The notes beneath the pieces are model-generated. The model searched no databases. It was given only the letters and a program-made list of their open reading frames with translations, and was not told the DNA's origin. A stretch of 64,000 nt of DNA, taken from assembly GCF_029360805.1 (NCBI RefSeq), contig NZ_JARKNC010000008.1, positions 186,001 through 250,000 on the forward strand. Reading direction: 5' to 3'. The DNA comes from Daejeonella sp. JGW-45. Its GTDB lineage: Bacteria; Bacteroidota; Bacteroidia; Sphingobacteriales; Sphingobacteriaceae. The stretch's first letter is position 1. Every line of letters starts with the position of its first letter. The position numbers and the translations under genes are program-made. Shown one piece after another: positions 40,619 to 49,086 of the stretch.

Positions 40619-41518
40619 ATGAAAGCCACAAGAAGATCGAGAAGAAGACTGCAGTATAAGATTAATGCAGGCAAGGCATTTCTAATTTTACTTGGAGTGG
40701 CTCTCGCCTGTTTTGGACTAAAAGGCTTTCTGCTGCCGAATCACTTCATAGATGGCGGCATTACGGGCATATCATTATTAACATACCAGCTTACGTATGA
40801 GTCTACCGGTATTCCTGTTTCTGTCTGGCTGGTCCTTTTTAACACTCCCTTTATTATCCTGGGAGCCAGGCAGATCGGCAAGCGCTTTGCAATCGGCACC
40901 TCTATTGCCATTGTTGTACTCGCTGCAACTATATTTTTCGTAGACTTCCCCGTAATTACGGATGACAAGCTGCTCACTGCTATATTCGGCGGCTTTTTTC
41001 TTGGAGCTGGCATTGGACTTGCAATACGGGGCGGCTGTGTAATAGACGGCACAGAGATCCTGGCAGTTTATTTAAACAGGAAGAGTATCCTGAGCATGGG
41101 CGACATCATCCTGTTAATAAACGTTGTTATATTTCTTCTTGCAGCGTTCGTCCTGGGAATTGAGAATGCTCTTTACTCCATCCTGACGTACCTGTCAGCA
41201 TCTAAAACAGTTGATTTTATTATTCAGGGAATCGAGGAGTATACCGGTGTAACTATTGTGTCTGCTAAAAGCGCTCAGATCAGGGAAGCCATAACCAAGA
41301 ATCTGGGACGTGGAGTCACCGTTTATAAAGGTGAACGCGGATTTGAATCTGCCCAGTTCAAAAGCAAGGACATCGATATTATCTTTACTGTGATCACACG
41401 CTTGGAGGTGTCAAAACTAAAGCAGGAGATCGACCAGATCGATCATAAGGCTTTTATTGTAATGAGCACCATCAGTGATACCAAAGGCGGGATAATTAAA
41501 CCGAGGCCGCTGCATTAG
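40619..41518 (+). CDS. YitT family membrane protein
   Basis: A 299-residue inner-membrane protein: a basic N-terminus (MKATRRSRRRLQYKINAGK), five or six helices (about 20-200) and a cytoplasmic C-terminal DUF2179 domain (GVTVYKGERGFESAQFKSKD and later FIVMSTISDTKGGI). Signatures FLLPNHFIDGGITGISLL and AIRGGCVIDGTEILAVYLN place it in the YitT/DUF161 family. Transport is suspected, but no substrate is established. Divergent from the trp leader; TAATTTTA at 40607-40614 could be its -7 box. Confidence 0.9.
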   Translation: MKATRRSRRRLQYKINAGKAFLILLGVALACFGLKGFLLPNHFIDGGITGISLLTYQLTYESTGIPVSVWLVLFNTPFIILGARQIGKRFAIGTSIAIVVLAATIFFVDFPVITDDKLLTAIFGGFFLGAGIGLAIRGGCVIDGTEILAVYLNRKSILSMGDIILLINVVIFLLAAFVLGIENALYSILTYLSASKTVDFIIQGIEEYTGVTIVSAKSAQIREAITKNLGRGVTVYKGERGFESAQFKSKDIDIIFTVITRLEVSKLKQEIDQIDHKAFIVMSTISDTKGGIIKPRPLH

Positions 41519-41616
41519 AGAAGTTCTACGTAATTGTTTTACGTTATAAGTTTCTAAACGCTGTTCTATTGCACTAATTGCTCCCCCTTCAACTCTCGTT
41601 TCTCACTTCTCACTTC
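41519..41616. repeat. Word repeats between convergent genes
   Basis: The left part carries ACGTTATAAGTT (41541-41552) and TTTCTAAACGCTG (41551-41563), both present in the same order at 11349-11385. The right part repeats TCTCACTTCTCAC. It lies between yitT (+) and the DUF3817 gene (-). Confidence 0.65.
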
Positions 41617-41907
41617 TCATTCCCCGGCTCTAAACAACTTCTTGTCAGCATAAAAGGTTCCAAATGGAACAAGCGAAGCCAGAAAACCTAATGTCACCTT
41701 CATGAAGGACCATTTATATACATAGGCTACGTGCAATAACATCCCAACATATAATATGAAGAGAACGCCATGGGCCATACCAACAACATAGTTTGGACCG
41801 GGCATAGCGTATTTGTATTTAAGGATCATGGTTAATCCTATAAGAAGAAAAGAACAGCCCTCTAAAAAGGCTACAAGACGAAAACGGCTAAGGGGGGTTT
41901 CAAACAT
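41617..41907 (-). CDS. DUF3817 small membrane protein
   Basis: A 96-residue integral membrane protein with three helices. The family pattern is evident: RFRLVAFLEGCSFLLIGLTM (about 8-27), PGPNYVVGMAHGVLFILYVG (about 36-55, with the conserved His) and the C-terminal LGFLASLVPFGTFYADKKL. DUF3817 also occurs at the C-terminus of some MFS proteins; the role is unknown. The frame is open to 41964, but the ATG at 41905-41907 (MFETPLSRFR) matches the family start. Single gene. Confidence 0.85.
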   Translation of the reverse strand: MFETPLSRFRLVAFLEGCSFLLIGLTMILKYKYAMPGPNYVVGMAHGVLFILYVGMLLHVAYVYKWSFMKVTLGFLASLVPFGTFYADKKLFRAGE

Positions 41908-42027
41908 GACATTGAATAATAATTTAGGGACAAAAATAGGGATTATACGAGGGCTTAAGATCATGGAAAAGTAAGGATGCTATAGAAAAACACCCAAACA
42001 ATAACAGGTCAGGTCCGTTTTCTAGGT

Positions 42028-42891
42028 ATGAAAGCAAAGCCAAGATCTTTTTCCGGCAAAGAGAAGCAAAGTAAGCAACCTGGAATAGAGGAAAAAATGT
42101 CTCTAAAGCCAGAATATATCAATCCGGGATACAAGGCAGCCGGCAAGCTGATAAATAAGACGGCATTAATAACAGGCGGCGATAGCGGTATCGGCCGGGC
42201 TGTAGCGCTTCATTTTGCGATTGAGGGTGCAGATGTTGCTATTGCGTACCTTAACGAAGACACAGACGCCCTAGAAACGCAGAAGCTGGTTGAAGATGCT
42301 GGCAGGAAATGTATTCTCTTTAAAGGCGACGTCAGCAAGAAAGAGTTTTGCGACAGGATCATTAAACAGACCATATCAAAATTCGGCGAGCTGAATATAC
42401 TCGTTAATAATGCCGCCCAGCAGTTTCCGCAGGATGATTTTTTGAAGATCAGTAAGCAACAACTGGAGAAAACATTCAACATTAATATCCTCCCTTATTT
42501 CTTTTTATCACAGGCTGCATTGAAGCACATGACAGAAGGAGACAATATCATAAACACCAGTTCAGTGACGGCCTACCGCGGCAGTCCTCACCTTATCGAC
42601 TATTCCTCCACGAAAGGAGCCATAGTTAGCTTTACGCGCTCACTCAGCGAGAATCTCGCCCCAAAGATGATACGGGTGAACGCTGTCGCTCCCGGGCCGG
42701 TATGGACGCCCTTGATCGTTGCCAGTTTTGATGAAAAAGAGATCCGTGAGTTTGGTAAGAAAGTTCCTATGGGACGCGCTGGTCAGCCTTCTGAAATTGC
42801 CCCGGCTTATGTATTTCTTGCAAGTGAAGATGCATCCTATATAACCGGCCAGGTTGTACATGTTAACGGTGGAGAACTTATCAATGGGTAA
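42028..42891 (+). CDS. SDR family oxidoreductase (glucose-dehydrogenase-like)
   Basis: NAD(P)-dependent short-chain dehydrogenase of 287 residues with a ~40-residue N-terminal extension (PGIEEKMSLKPEYINPGYKA), as in the YhdF/YghA stress-associated group. Nucleotide loop TGGDSGIGRAVALHFAIEGA (about 49-68). Catalytic Ser, Tyr and Lys are in NTSSVTAYRGSPHLIDYSSTKG (last 20 counted from SSVTA, about 176-197). VNAVAPGPVWTPLI and the C-terminal YITGQVVHVNGGE complete the family pattern. Substrate unknown. The stop codon begins a 16-base word identical to one at the asnS stop. Confidence 0.92.
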   Translation: MKAKPRSFSGKEKQSKQPGIEEKMSLKPEYINPGYKAAGKLINKTALITGGDSGIGRAVALHFAIEGADVAIAYLNEDTDALETQKLVEDAGRKCILFKGDVSKKEFCDRIIKQTISKFGELNILVNNAAQQFPQDDFLKISKQQLEKTFNINILPYFFLSQAALKHMTEGDNIINTSSVTAYRGSPHLIDYSSTKGAIVSFTRSLSENLAPKMIRVNAVAPGPVWTPLIVASFDEKEIREFGKKVPMGRAGQPSEIAPAYVFLASEDASYITGQVVHVNGGELING

Positions 42892-42947
42892 ATGAGGTAT
42901 TAGGCAATAGGCTTTAGGGAAACTGCAGCTAAAAATGTAATTCTTAA
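42889..42947. repeat. Word repeat starting at the SDR stop codon
   Basis: TAAATGAGGTATTAGG (42889-42904) begins with the TAA of the SDR gene and is identical to 33567-33582 at the asnS stop. CAATAGGCTTTAGGG continues the same word style. It lies between two convergent SDR genes. Confidence 0.65.
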
Positions 42948-43763
42948 TTATCCTATCAACGGATCCTTCTCCTTAGTGAAGTGATTATAAACTAATCGAT
43001 CAAGAAATGAAGGAAGGAATTTACTCAGGAACACGGTTAGTTTGCCCTGGCTGGTCATAATCAGTGAACGTTTCCTCTTTTCCACTCCATCAGCAATAAT
43101 TACAGCGACTTCGCCGGACGTCATCATCTTCCCCTCTTCCATGCTGGTGTCGCCTTGCGCGCTTCCATCTTTTACCAGGGCCGAATAACGAATATTGGAG
43201 GCTGTAAATCCTGGTGATGCTACCATAACATGCAGGCCTGTTTTAAGGTTCTCCACTCTTAATGACTCCAAAAATCCGTTCAGAGCAAACTTGGAAGAGG
43301 AGTACCCGGTTCTGCCGGGCAAACCTTTATAACCAGCAATAGACGAAACCCCTACAACCGAGCCTCTATTCTTCAGCAACTCAGGCAGGGCATATTTAGT
43401 GCAATAAACCGCTCCCCAGAAGTTCACGTCCATCAGGTTACGTAAAACCCCGAGATCTACATCGGCAAAAAGCGCACGCATGGAAATTCCCGCATTATTG
43501 ATCAGCACATCGATCCGCCCGAAGGTGGCCAGAGCTTGCGCAATTAGAGCTTTACAATCATCTTCCTTGGAAACATCACACTGGAGTGCAACCGCTTTTA
43601 CACCATAACGCTTTTCGAGATCCTGCGCAATCTCACACAGGGTGACATACTGCCTGGCGCCCAGCATCAGGTTTGCGCCACGGCGGGCGAACTCTTCCGC
43701 ACATGATTTTCCTATACCGGATGAAGCTCCGGTGATTATAACTGTTTTGTTTTTCAAATCCAT
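42948..43763 (-). CDS. SDR family oxidoreductase
   Basis: A 271-residue short-chain dehydrogenase with a membrane-seeking C-terminus (FLSKFLPSFLDRLVYNHF). Nucleotide loop TGASSGIGKSCAEEFARRGA (about 11-30), NNAGISMRALF, and the catalytic Ser-Tyr-Lys set in VVGVSSIAGYKGLPGRTGYSSSKFAL (Ser near 141, YSSSK near 154-158). It resembles the DhrS7B-like or sphinganine-reductase-like classical SDRs acting on lipids or retinoid-like substrates, but this is only a resemblance. It lies 17 bases downstream of recR on the same strand, so cotranscription is likely. Confidence 0.9.
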   Translation of the reverse strand: MDLKNKTVIITGASSGIGKSCAEEFARRGANLMLGARQYVTLCEIAQDLEKRYGVKAVALQCDVSKEDDCKALIAQALATFGRIDVLINNAGISMRALFADVDLGVLRNLMDVNFWGAVYCTKYALPELLKNRGSVVGVSSIAGYKGLPGRTGYSSSKFALNGFLESLRVENLKTGLHVMVASPGFTASNIRYSALVKDGSAQGDTSMEEGKMMTSGEVAVIIADGVEKRKRSLIMTSQGKLTVFLSKFLPSFLDRLVYNHFTKEKDPLIG

Positions 43764-43780
43764 CAGGGGGAGTTTACATA

Positions 43781-44398
43781 CTATTTTGCAAGCGTATTTT
43801 CGTATGGGACACGGGTCGCGATAGACCTCCCGAGCGTTATTTCATCAACATATTCTAATTCGCCGCCAAAAGCGATGCCCCTGGCGATTGCGCTGATCTG
43901 GACGCCGCTATCTTTCAGCTTCTTATACAGATAAAATATTGTGGTGTCGCCTTCCATCGTCGTACTTAAAGCAAGTATCACTTCGGTAACTTCACCTTTC
44001 CGCACCCTGTCTGCGAGGCTTTCAATTTTAAGATCCGAGGGGCCGATGCCGTCCATTGGCGAAATTAGTCCGCCGAGCACATGATAAACACCATGATATT
44101 GACCAGTGTTTTCTATAGCCATCACATCCCTGGTATCTTCTACAATACAAATAAGCGATTTATCCCGCTTCACTGCGCTGCATATCTCGCAGATCTTCTG
44201 GTCTGAAATATTGTGGCAGACTTCGCAAAAACGGATCTCGTTTCTGAGTCGTAAAAGAGTGTCGCTGAATTTTTCGACTTCGGCTTGAGGCTGATTTAGA
44301 AGGTGTAGTACTAATCTTAATGCAGTCTTCTGTCCGATACCTGGTAATGTTGTAAATTCATTAACTGCATTCTCCAGCAGCTTTGAGGAAAAATTCAT
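43781..44398 (-). CDS. recR: Recombination mediator protein RecR
   Basis: Ring-forming protein that, with RecF and RecO, loads RecA onto single-strand gaps. The 205 residues show the helix-hairpin-helix ([20 protein letters not shown], about 15-34), the zinc finger [16 protein letters not shown] (about 58-73) and the Toprim domain ([13 protein letters not shown], and later [15 protein letters not shown]). It ends [17 protein letters not shown]. The ATG lies 3 bases after a perfect -7 box (44402-44409), suggesting a leaderless transcript. An SDR gene follows. Confidence 0.97.
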   Translation of the reverse strand: MNFSSKLLENAVNEFTTLPGIGQKTALRLVLHLLNQPQAEVEKFSDTLLRLRNEIRFCEVCHNISDQKICEICSAVKRDKSLICIVEDTRDVMAIENTGQYHGVYHVLGGLISPMDGIGPSDLKIESLADRVRKGEVTEVILALSTTMEGDTTIFYLYKKLKDSGVQISAIARGIAFGGELEYVDEITLGRSIATRVPYENTLAK

Positions 44399-44401
44399 TT
44401 A

Positions 44402-44409
44402 CAAATTTA
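44402..44409 (-). promoter_or_regulatory. -7 box of recR, almost touching the ATG
   Basis: TAAATTTG on the minus strand, perfect TAnnTTTG, 3 bases before the recR ATG at 44398. Confidence 0.5.
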
Positions 44410-44537
44410 ATTCTAAAAAATAATCTTTCCGGATATTTAGCTCATAAATTTGCCACGCTAAACCAGTGAAACAATACCAGTCAATTAATTCGTATTAAGA
44501 ACTTAATTATTAATTTAGCCCCTTATCTAAAATTAAC

Positions 44538-46046
44538 ATGGAGCCATCAATCTTATTAAGCTTTCTTGTAGCATACTTCCTGATGCTGATAGGTATATCG
44601 TATTTTACCTCTAAAAAGTCTTCGGATAATTCTACCTTTTTTACAGCCAACAGGAATTCCAAATGGTACCTGGTAGCTTTTGGAATGATTGGAACCGCGC
44701 TTTCGGGCGTTACATTTATTTCCGTCCCCGGGGAGGTTGGAAACCCGGCAGGTAATGAGTTCAAGTACTTTCAGTTCGTCCTTGGTAATGCTATTGGCTT
44801 CATAATTATCGCTACGGTCCTCCTGCCGCTTTATTACAGGATGAAACTGACCTCGATATATACCTATATTGAAGAAAGGCTGGGAACGTATAGTTATAAA
44901 ACAGCTGCCAGTATATTCCTTTTGAGCCGCACGATCGGATCTGCATTCCGTTTGTACCTGGTCGTAATCGTATTACAGCGCTTTATTTTTGATTCCTATG
45001 GCGTACCATTCTGGGCTACGGTACTGATATCCCTTGGTTTAATATGGTCTTATACGTTCAAGGGAGGTCTGAAAACTATCATCATCACCGATACTTTGCA
45101 AACCTTATTCCTGGTCTCATCAGTAATACTAACTATTTATTTTATTTGCAGCAGCCTCGGATTGAACATTGCTGAGGCGTTTGAAACTATAAAGAACAGC
45201 GGATACTCCAAAATATTCTTCTATGAAGACTTTGTGACGAGTAAGTTCCACGTCAGCAAGCAATTGCTAGGGGGTATTTTCGTAACCATCGCCATGACCG
45301 GGCTCGACCAGGATCTGATGCAAAAGAATCTGAGCTGCAAGAACATCGGGGAAGCCCAAAAGAACATGTTCACCTTTACCGCCGTATTCGTAGTTATAAA
45401 TATATTCTTCTTAAGTGTTGGGGCTTTGCTATATGTATATGCGACAACAAACGGTATTGAAATTCCGGTAGATGCTGTTACAGGCAAACCAAGAACCGAT
45501 TTCCTGTTTCCTGAAATTGCATTTAATCATCTCACACTAATACCAGGAGTGGTCTTTATGCTGGGCCTTACTGCCGCAACCTTTGCAACAACTGATTCTG
45601 CGCTTACAGCACTAACAACGTCCTTTTGTGTGGACTTTCTTGGATTTGCGAAGAAAAAAGATCTGAATGCACCTTCTGTGGTGCGGACACGGCATTTGGT
45701 GCACATAGGCTTTTCCATACTGATGTTCCTTGTAATAATCCTGTTTAATGCGGTCAATAACGCCGCCGTAGTAAGTGCGATCTTCACGGTTGCATCCTAC
45801 ACATACGGTCCGCTCCTCGGTCTGTACGGTTTTGGCTTGTTTATGAAGAACCGGGGCGTCGATGATAAGGTAGTTCCTATCATTTGCCTCGCTTCGCCTG
45901 CAATTTGCTTCCTGCTGAATAAATATTCAGCTACCCTGATGGGCGGCTATGCCTTTGATAACGAACTTATCGTGGTGAATGGATTGATCACCTTTATTGG
46001 CCTGCTGCTGATCAGCAGACCTACAACCGCTAAAACCCAATTTTAA
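44538..46046 (+). CDS. Sodium:solute symporter family protein
   Basis: Na+-coupled secondary transporter of the SSS family, 502 residues and about 13 helices. Recognisable parts: FFTANRNSKWYLVAFGMIGT (about 35-54) at helix 1, with the unwound GTALSGVTFISVPG; GLDQDLMQKNLSCKN (about 256-270), a conserved SSS loop; and LTAATFATTDSALTALTTSF, with the Ser/Thr pair of the sodium site near helix 8. The solute is unknown. The LOG gene starts 15 bases downstream on the same strand. TAAATTTG at 44445-44452 may be its -7 box, giving an 85-base leader. Confidence 0.93.
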   Translation: MEPSILLSFLVAYFLMLIGISYFTSKKSSDNSTFFTANRNSKWYLVAFGMIGTALSGVTFISVPGEVGNPAGNEFKYFQFVLGNAIGFIIIATVLLPLYYRMKLTSIYTYIEERLGTYSYKTAASIFLLSRTIGSAFRLYLVVIVLQRFIFDSYGVPFWATVLISLGLIWSYTFKGGLKTIIITDTLQTLFLVSSVILTIYFICSSLGLNIAEAFETIKNSGYSKIFFYEDFVTSKFHVSKQLLGGIFVTIAMTGLDQDLMQKNLSCKNIGEAQKNMFTFTAVFVVINIFFLSVGALLYVYATTNGIEIPVDAVTGKPRTDFLFPEIAFNHLTLIPGVVFMLGLTAATFATTDSALTALTTSFCVDFLGFAKKKDLNAPSVVRTRHLVHIGFSILMFLVIILFNAVNNAAVVSAIFTVASYTYGPLLGLYGFGLFMKNRGVDDKVVPIICLASPAICFLLNKYSATLMGGYAFDNELIVVNGLITFIGLLLISRPTTAKTQF

Positions 46047-46061
46047 TACTGTACAGTGCGT

Positions 46062-46769
46062 ATGACAAGTGACGATAAAATAAGAAGTGCCTTTGAGAAT
46101 AAAAACTGGCAGGAAATAAAAGTTACAGACTCCTGGCAGATCTTTAAGATCATGGCCGAATTCGTAGACGGGTTTGAAAAGCTTGCTAAGATTGGGCCCT
46201 GCGTCTCCATATTCGGTTCGGCCAGAACTTCTACCGAGAACCATTACTACAAGTTAGCCGAAGATTGCGCCCGCCTTCTAACAGAAAGAGGCTATGGAGT
46301 AATCTCCGGTGGCGGCCCCGGAATTATGGAAGCAGCAAATAAAGGAGCCTATGAAGCCGGCGGCAAATCTGTGGGACTGAACATTGAATTGCCTTTTGAG
46401 CAGTTCCATAATAAATATATCGACCGCGATAAGATCCTTGAGTTTGATTACTTCTTTATCCGTAAGGTGATGTTTATGAAGTACTCTCAGGGCTTTATTG
46501 TGCTCCCGGGAGGATTTGGAACAATGGACGAGATGTTTGAAGCGCTGACCCTTATTCAAACCGGAAAGGTCGCCCGTTTTCCGATAGTAATGGTAGGGAA
46601 ATCTTACTGGTCTGGTCTGATGGATTGGGTGAAGACAACTATGCTGCAGGATCAGAAAAACATTAATGAAGATGATCTTAACTTATTCAGGCTGGTCGAT
46701 ACCGCAGAAGAGGCGACAGAACACATCTTCAGGTTCTATGACAAGTATGTATTGAAACCGAATTTTTAA
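46062..46769 (+). CDS. LOG family (TIGR00730) Rossmann-fold protein
   Basis: A 235-residue member of the lysine-decarboxylase-like LOG family; such enzymes release free base and ribose 5-phosphate from nucleoside monophosphates. The two signatures are GVISGGGPGIMEAANKGAYE (about 85-104) and VLPGGFGTMDEMFEALTLIQ (about 149-168). ATG at 46062 is preferred over a GTG at 46056. The second LOG gene in this window lies next to guaB. It overlaps nothing and is probably cotranscribed with the symporter. The purine-related role is inferred from the family. Confidence 0.92.
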   Translation: MTSDDKIRSAFENKNWQEIKVTDSWQIFKIMAEFVDGFEKLAKIGPCVSIFGSARTSTENHYYKLAEDCARLLTERGYGVISGGGPGIMEAANKGAYEAGGKSVGLNIELPFEQFHNKYIDRDKILEFDYFFIRKVMFMKYSQGFIVLPGGFGTMDEMFEALTLIQTGKVARFPIVMVGKSYWSGLMDWVKTTMLQDQKNINEDDLNLFRLVDTAEEATEHIFRFYDKYVLKPNF

Positions 46770-46897
46770 CAGGATCAAGGAACAAAGATTAAAGAATAAA
46801 GACAAGCCCCCATTCATCCTTACTCTTTTCAACTGTATCAGCAATCAACTTAATTGCTCGCCCCCTATGTCCTTGCTCCTTGTTCTTTGCTCTTTAG
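46770..46897. repeat. Complementary word repeats between convergent genes
   Basis: CAAGGAACAAAGATTAAAG (about 46776-46794) at the left end and CTTGCTCCTTGTTCTTTGC (about 46872-46890) at the right end are imperfect complements across about 75 bases. The same vocabulary occurs at 25511-25537 and 25751-25810. Confidence 0.65.
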
Positions 46898-47680
46898 TCA
46901 GATGAAAATCTCCCCCTTCAAATAGGTAACAGCCCTTCCGGACATAAGGACCCTATCACCTTTAAGCCGGCACCACAACTCTCCACGCCGCGCAGAGATC
47001 TGATACGCATGCATATCATTCTTCCCTAAACGCTCGGCCCAATATGGGATAAGGTTACAGTGGGCAGAACCCGTTACGGGATCTTCATTAATTCCCGCGG
47101 CTGGGGCGAAGAAGCGGGATACAAAATCACTATTATCGCCCGGAGCGGTAGCAATAAAGCCAATTGAGTCGATCTTACTTAAAGCAAGGAAGTCGGGGTC
47201 AAGCGATGTTACATCAGCTTCCTTCTCGTAAACTATAAAGTAATCCCTGGAACGCAAGATTTCAACAGGATTGCCGCCAAGCGCTTCAATCAGCCCCGGG
47301 GGCGCCTGGGAAGCGTTAGGAACTCTTGCTGGAAAGTCCATCATATACTTATCGCCATTTCTGTGAACCGTTAACGTGCCTGCTTTCAGCGTATGGAAAT
47401 GAATCACCTCCCGTTCATAAGCTAATAAGGTAAAAAGTACATGAGCAGTGGCGAGCGTCGCATGTCCGCAAAGATCGATTTCAACTTCAGGTGTAAACCA
47501 TCTTAACTCAAAGTCATTTCCCTGTGGGATAAAAAATGCGGTTTCCGCCAGATTGTTCTCAGCTGCGATCTTCTGCATTTCCGGCGCAGGCAACCATTCA
47601 GTCAGCGGGCATATTGCTGCAGGATTACCGCCGAATAAAATATCGGTAAATGCATCGACCTGGTAGATCGGAATTATCAT
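46898..47680 (-). CDS. PhzF family isomerase
   Basis: A 260-residue protein of two similar diaminopimelate-epimerase-like halves. The start IPIYQVDAFTDILFGGNPAA and NNLAETAFF (Glu at about 47, the catalytic acid/base of PhzF) are typical. EIDLCGHATLATAHVLF (about 69-85) and EDPVTGSAHCNLIPYWAERL complete the active-site set. PhzF isomerises a dihydro-hydroxyanthranilate in phenazine synthesis, but most relatives act on other metabolites, and no phenazine genes are present. Single gene between the LOG gene and rpoD. Confidence 0.92.
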   Translation of the reverse strand: MIIPIYQVDAFTDILFGGNPAAICPLTEWLPAPEMQKIAAENNLAETAFFIPQGNDFELRWFTPEVEIDLCGHATLATAHVLFTLLAYEREVIHFHTLKAGTLTVHRNGDKYMMDFPARVPNASQAPPGLIEALGGNPVEILRSRDYFIVYEKEADVTSLDPDFLALSKIDSIGFIATAPGDNSDFVSRFFAPAAGINEDPVTGSAHCNLIPYWAERLGKNDMHAYQISARRGELWCRLKGDRVLMSGRAVTYLKGEIFI

Positions 47681-47773
47681 CTTCTTATTTTTTCCAAATA
47701 TAACGATTTCACAAATGCCTCATTAGTGGAAGAATACGATGTTCCATCCTTGCAGTACCGCCACAAAAAAGCA

Positions 47774-47803
47774 CAAAAAAAAGACCAGACATATGTCCGG
47801 TCT
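47774..47803 (-). terminator. Terminator of rpoD
   Basis: On the minus strand AGACCGGACA (47803-47794) pairs with TGTCTGGTCT (47791-47782), ten pairs including one G-U, with a 2-base centre. It is followed by a run of eight or nine T. Confidence 0.9.
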
Positions 47804-47834
47804 CTATATTTACTACCGCGATATCGGATACTGA

Positions 47835-48695
47835 TTATCCCAGATAAGATTTTAAAATTTTACTTCTTGAAGTATGTCTCAGCCGCTGAAGCGCTTTATC
47901 CTTGATCTGACGCACACGCTCCCGGGTAAGATTAAACTTCTCACCTATCTCCTCTAAGGACAGAGGATGGTTTGTACTTAATCCAAAGAATAGGACGATA
48001 ATTTCCCGCTCCCTTTCAGTCAGGGTCGACAAAGACCGTTTAATTTCTTCGGACAATGACTCATTGATCAGGTTGCTATCCGTATTTGGATCGCTATTCT
48101 CCAGAACGTCAAGAAGCGTATTTTCTTCTCCCTGCACAAATGGTGCATCCATAGAAACGTGGCGACCTGAGTTGCTTAAAGTATCAGAAATCTTTTCAAC
48201 TGTTGTCTCGAGATTATCCGCAAGCTCTTCCGGTGACGGCTCGCGTTCATACTCCTGCTCAAGCCGTGAGAAAGCCTTGCTGATTTTACTTAATGAGCCC
48301 ACCTGATTCAGGGGAAGGCGCACAATTCTCGATTGCTCGGCTATTGCTTGCAGAATAGACTGACGGATCCACCAAACCGCGTAAGAAATGAATTTAAATC
48401 CTTTAGTCTCATCAAAACGTTTTGCTGCTTTGATCAGACCGAGGTTGCCTTCATTGATCAGGTCACCAAGGGTCAGCCCCTGGTTCTGGTACTGTTTTGC
48501 AACTGATACAACGAAACGTAAATTGGTTTTGGTTAGTCTTTCCAAAGCGGCCTGATCGCCTTCTCTGATCTTCTGTGCAAGAATTACTTCTTCTTCGGCT
48601 GTAATTAAATCTACTTTACCAATTTCGTGTAAATACTTGTCTAGCGACTGGGATTCACGGTTGGTAATGGATTGGGTTATTTTGAGTTGTCTCAT
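47835..48695 (-). CDS. rpoD: Primary RNA polymerase sigma factor
   Basis: Housekeeping sigma-70 of 286 residues, the short form lacking the large region 1.1 and non-conserved insert, as is usual in Bacteroidetes. Region 1.2 and 2.1 begin [20 protein letters not shown] (about 18-37). Region 2.3-2.4 contains [20 protein letters not shown], region 3 [20 protein letters not shown], and region 4.2 the helix-turn-helix [20 protein letters not shown] (about 242-261). This sigma is the one expected to read the TTTG/TAnnTTTG promoters found across the window. Its own -7 box lies at 48726-48733. Confidence 0.97.
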   Translation of the reverse strand: MRQLKITQSITNRESQSLDKYLHEIGKVDLITAEEEVILAQKIREGDQAALERLTKTNLRFVVSVAKQYQNQGLTLGDLINEGNLGLIKAAKRFDETKGFKFISYAVWWIRQSILQAIAEQSRIVRLPLNQVGSLSKISKAFSRLEQEYEREPSPEELADNLETTVEKISDTLSNSGRHVSMDAPFVQGEENTLLDVLENSDPNTDSNLINESLSEEIKRSLSTLTEREREIIVLFFGLSTNHPLSLEEIGEKFNLTRERVRQIKDKALQRLRHTSRSKILKSYLG

Positions 48696-49086
48696 TTATG
48701 AATAAATACTCCCTTTAAAAGTCTGCAAAGTTAAACAAATATGCCATTTTAACGACAAGTTAAGTGAAAATTTAGCTGATTTTTAAGGATTTACGTGGAA
48801 ATTAGTATGTTTTTTATAGTACAAAAATCATTCCATATTAACGCAAAAAGCCGCATAAAATTTTAATATACTATGAGCCAAGGCACCATATTTTAATTTA
48901 CTGCAGTGTTACGACATTTAACAATGAACAAACCCACAAAGAAATGATCCTAAACCAGGTGTCCAATATACACTATCGTCTTGGAAAAGAATTTTACTCT
49001 GAGGAATTTTTACTCATATTGAGAATTAATCGCCTCCTTTAGGTTGAAGCCTCTACAACACCAGATCTTTTAAGATTATAATCGAA
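48696..49086. other. 391-bp gap upstream of rpoD, no gene seen
   Basis: AT-rich. It holds the rpoD promoter near 48726-48758 and a short direct repeat GAATTTTACTC / GAATTTTTACTC near 48990-49015. I found no tRNA, no coding frame of useful length and no clear terminator for the LOG gene that ends at 49087. Confidence 0.6.
48726..48758 (-). promoter_or_regulatory. Promoter of rpoD
   Basis: Minus strand TTG (48758-48756), a 22-base spacer and TAACTTTG (48733-48726), perfect for the -7 box. The ATG follows after 30 bases. Confidence 0.5.

Noticed and set aside
46898-47680. PhzF homologue taken as a sign of phenazine biosynthesis
   Set aside because: No other phz genes are present, and PhzF-like isomerases are widespread in bacteria that make no phenazines.
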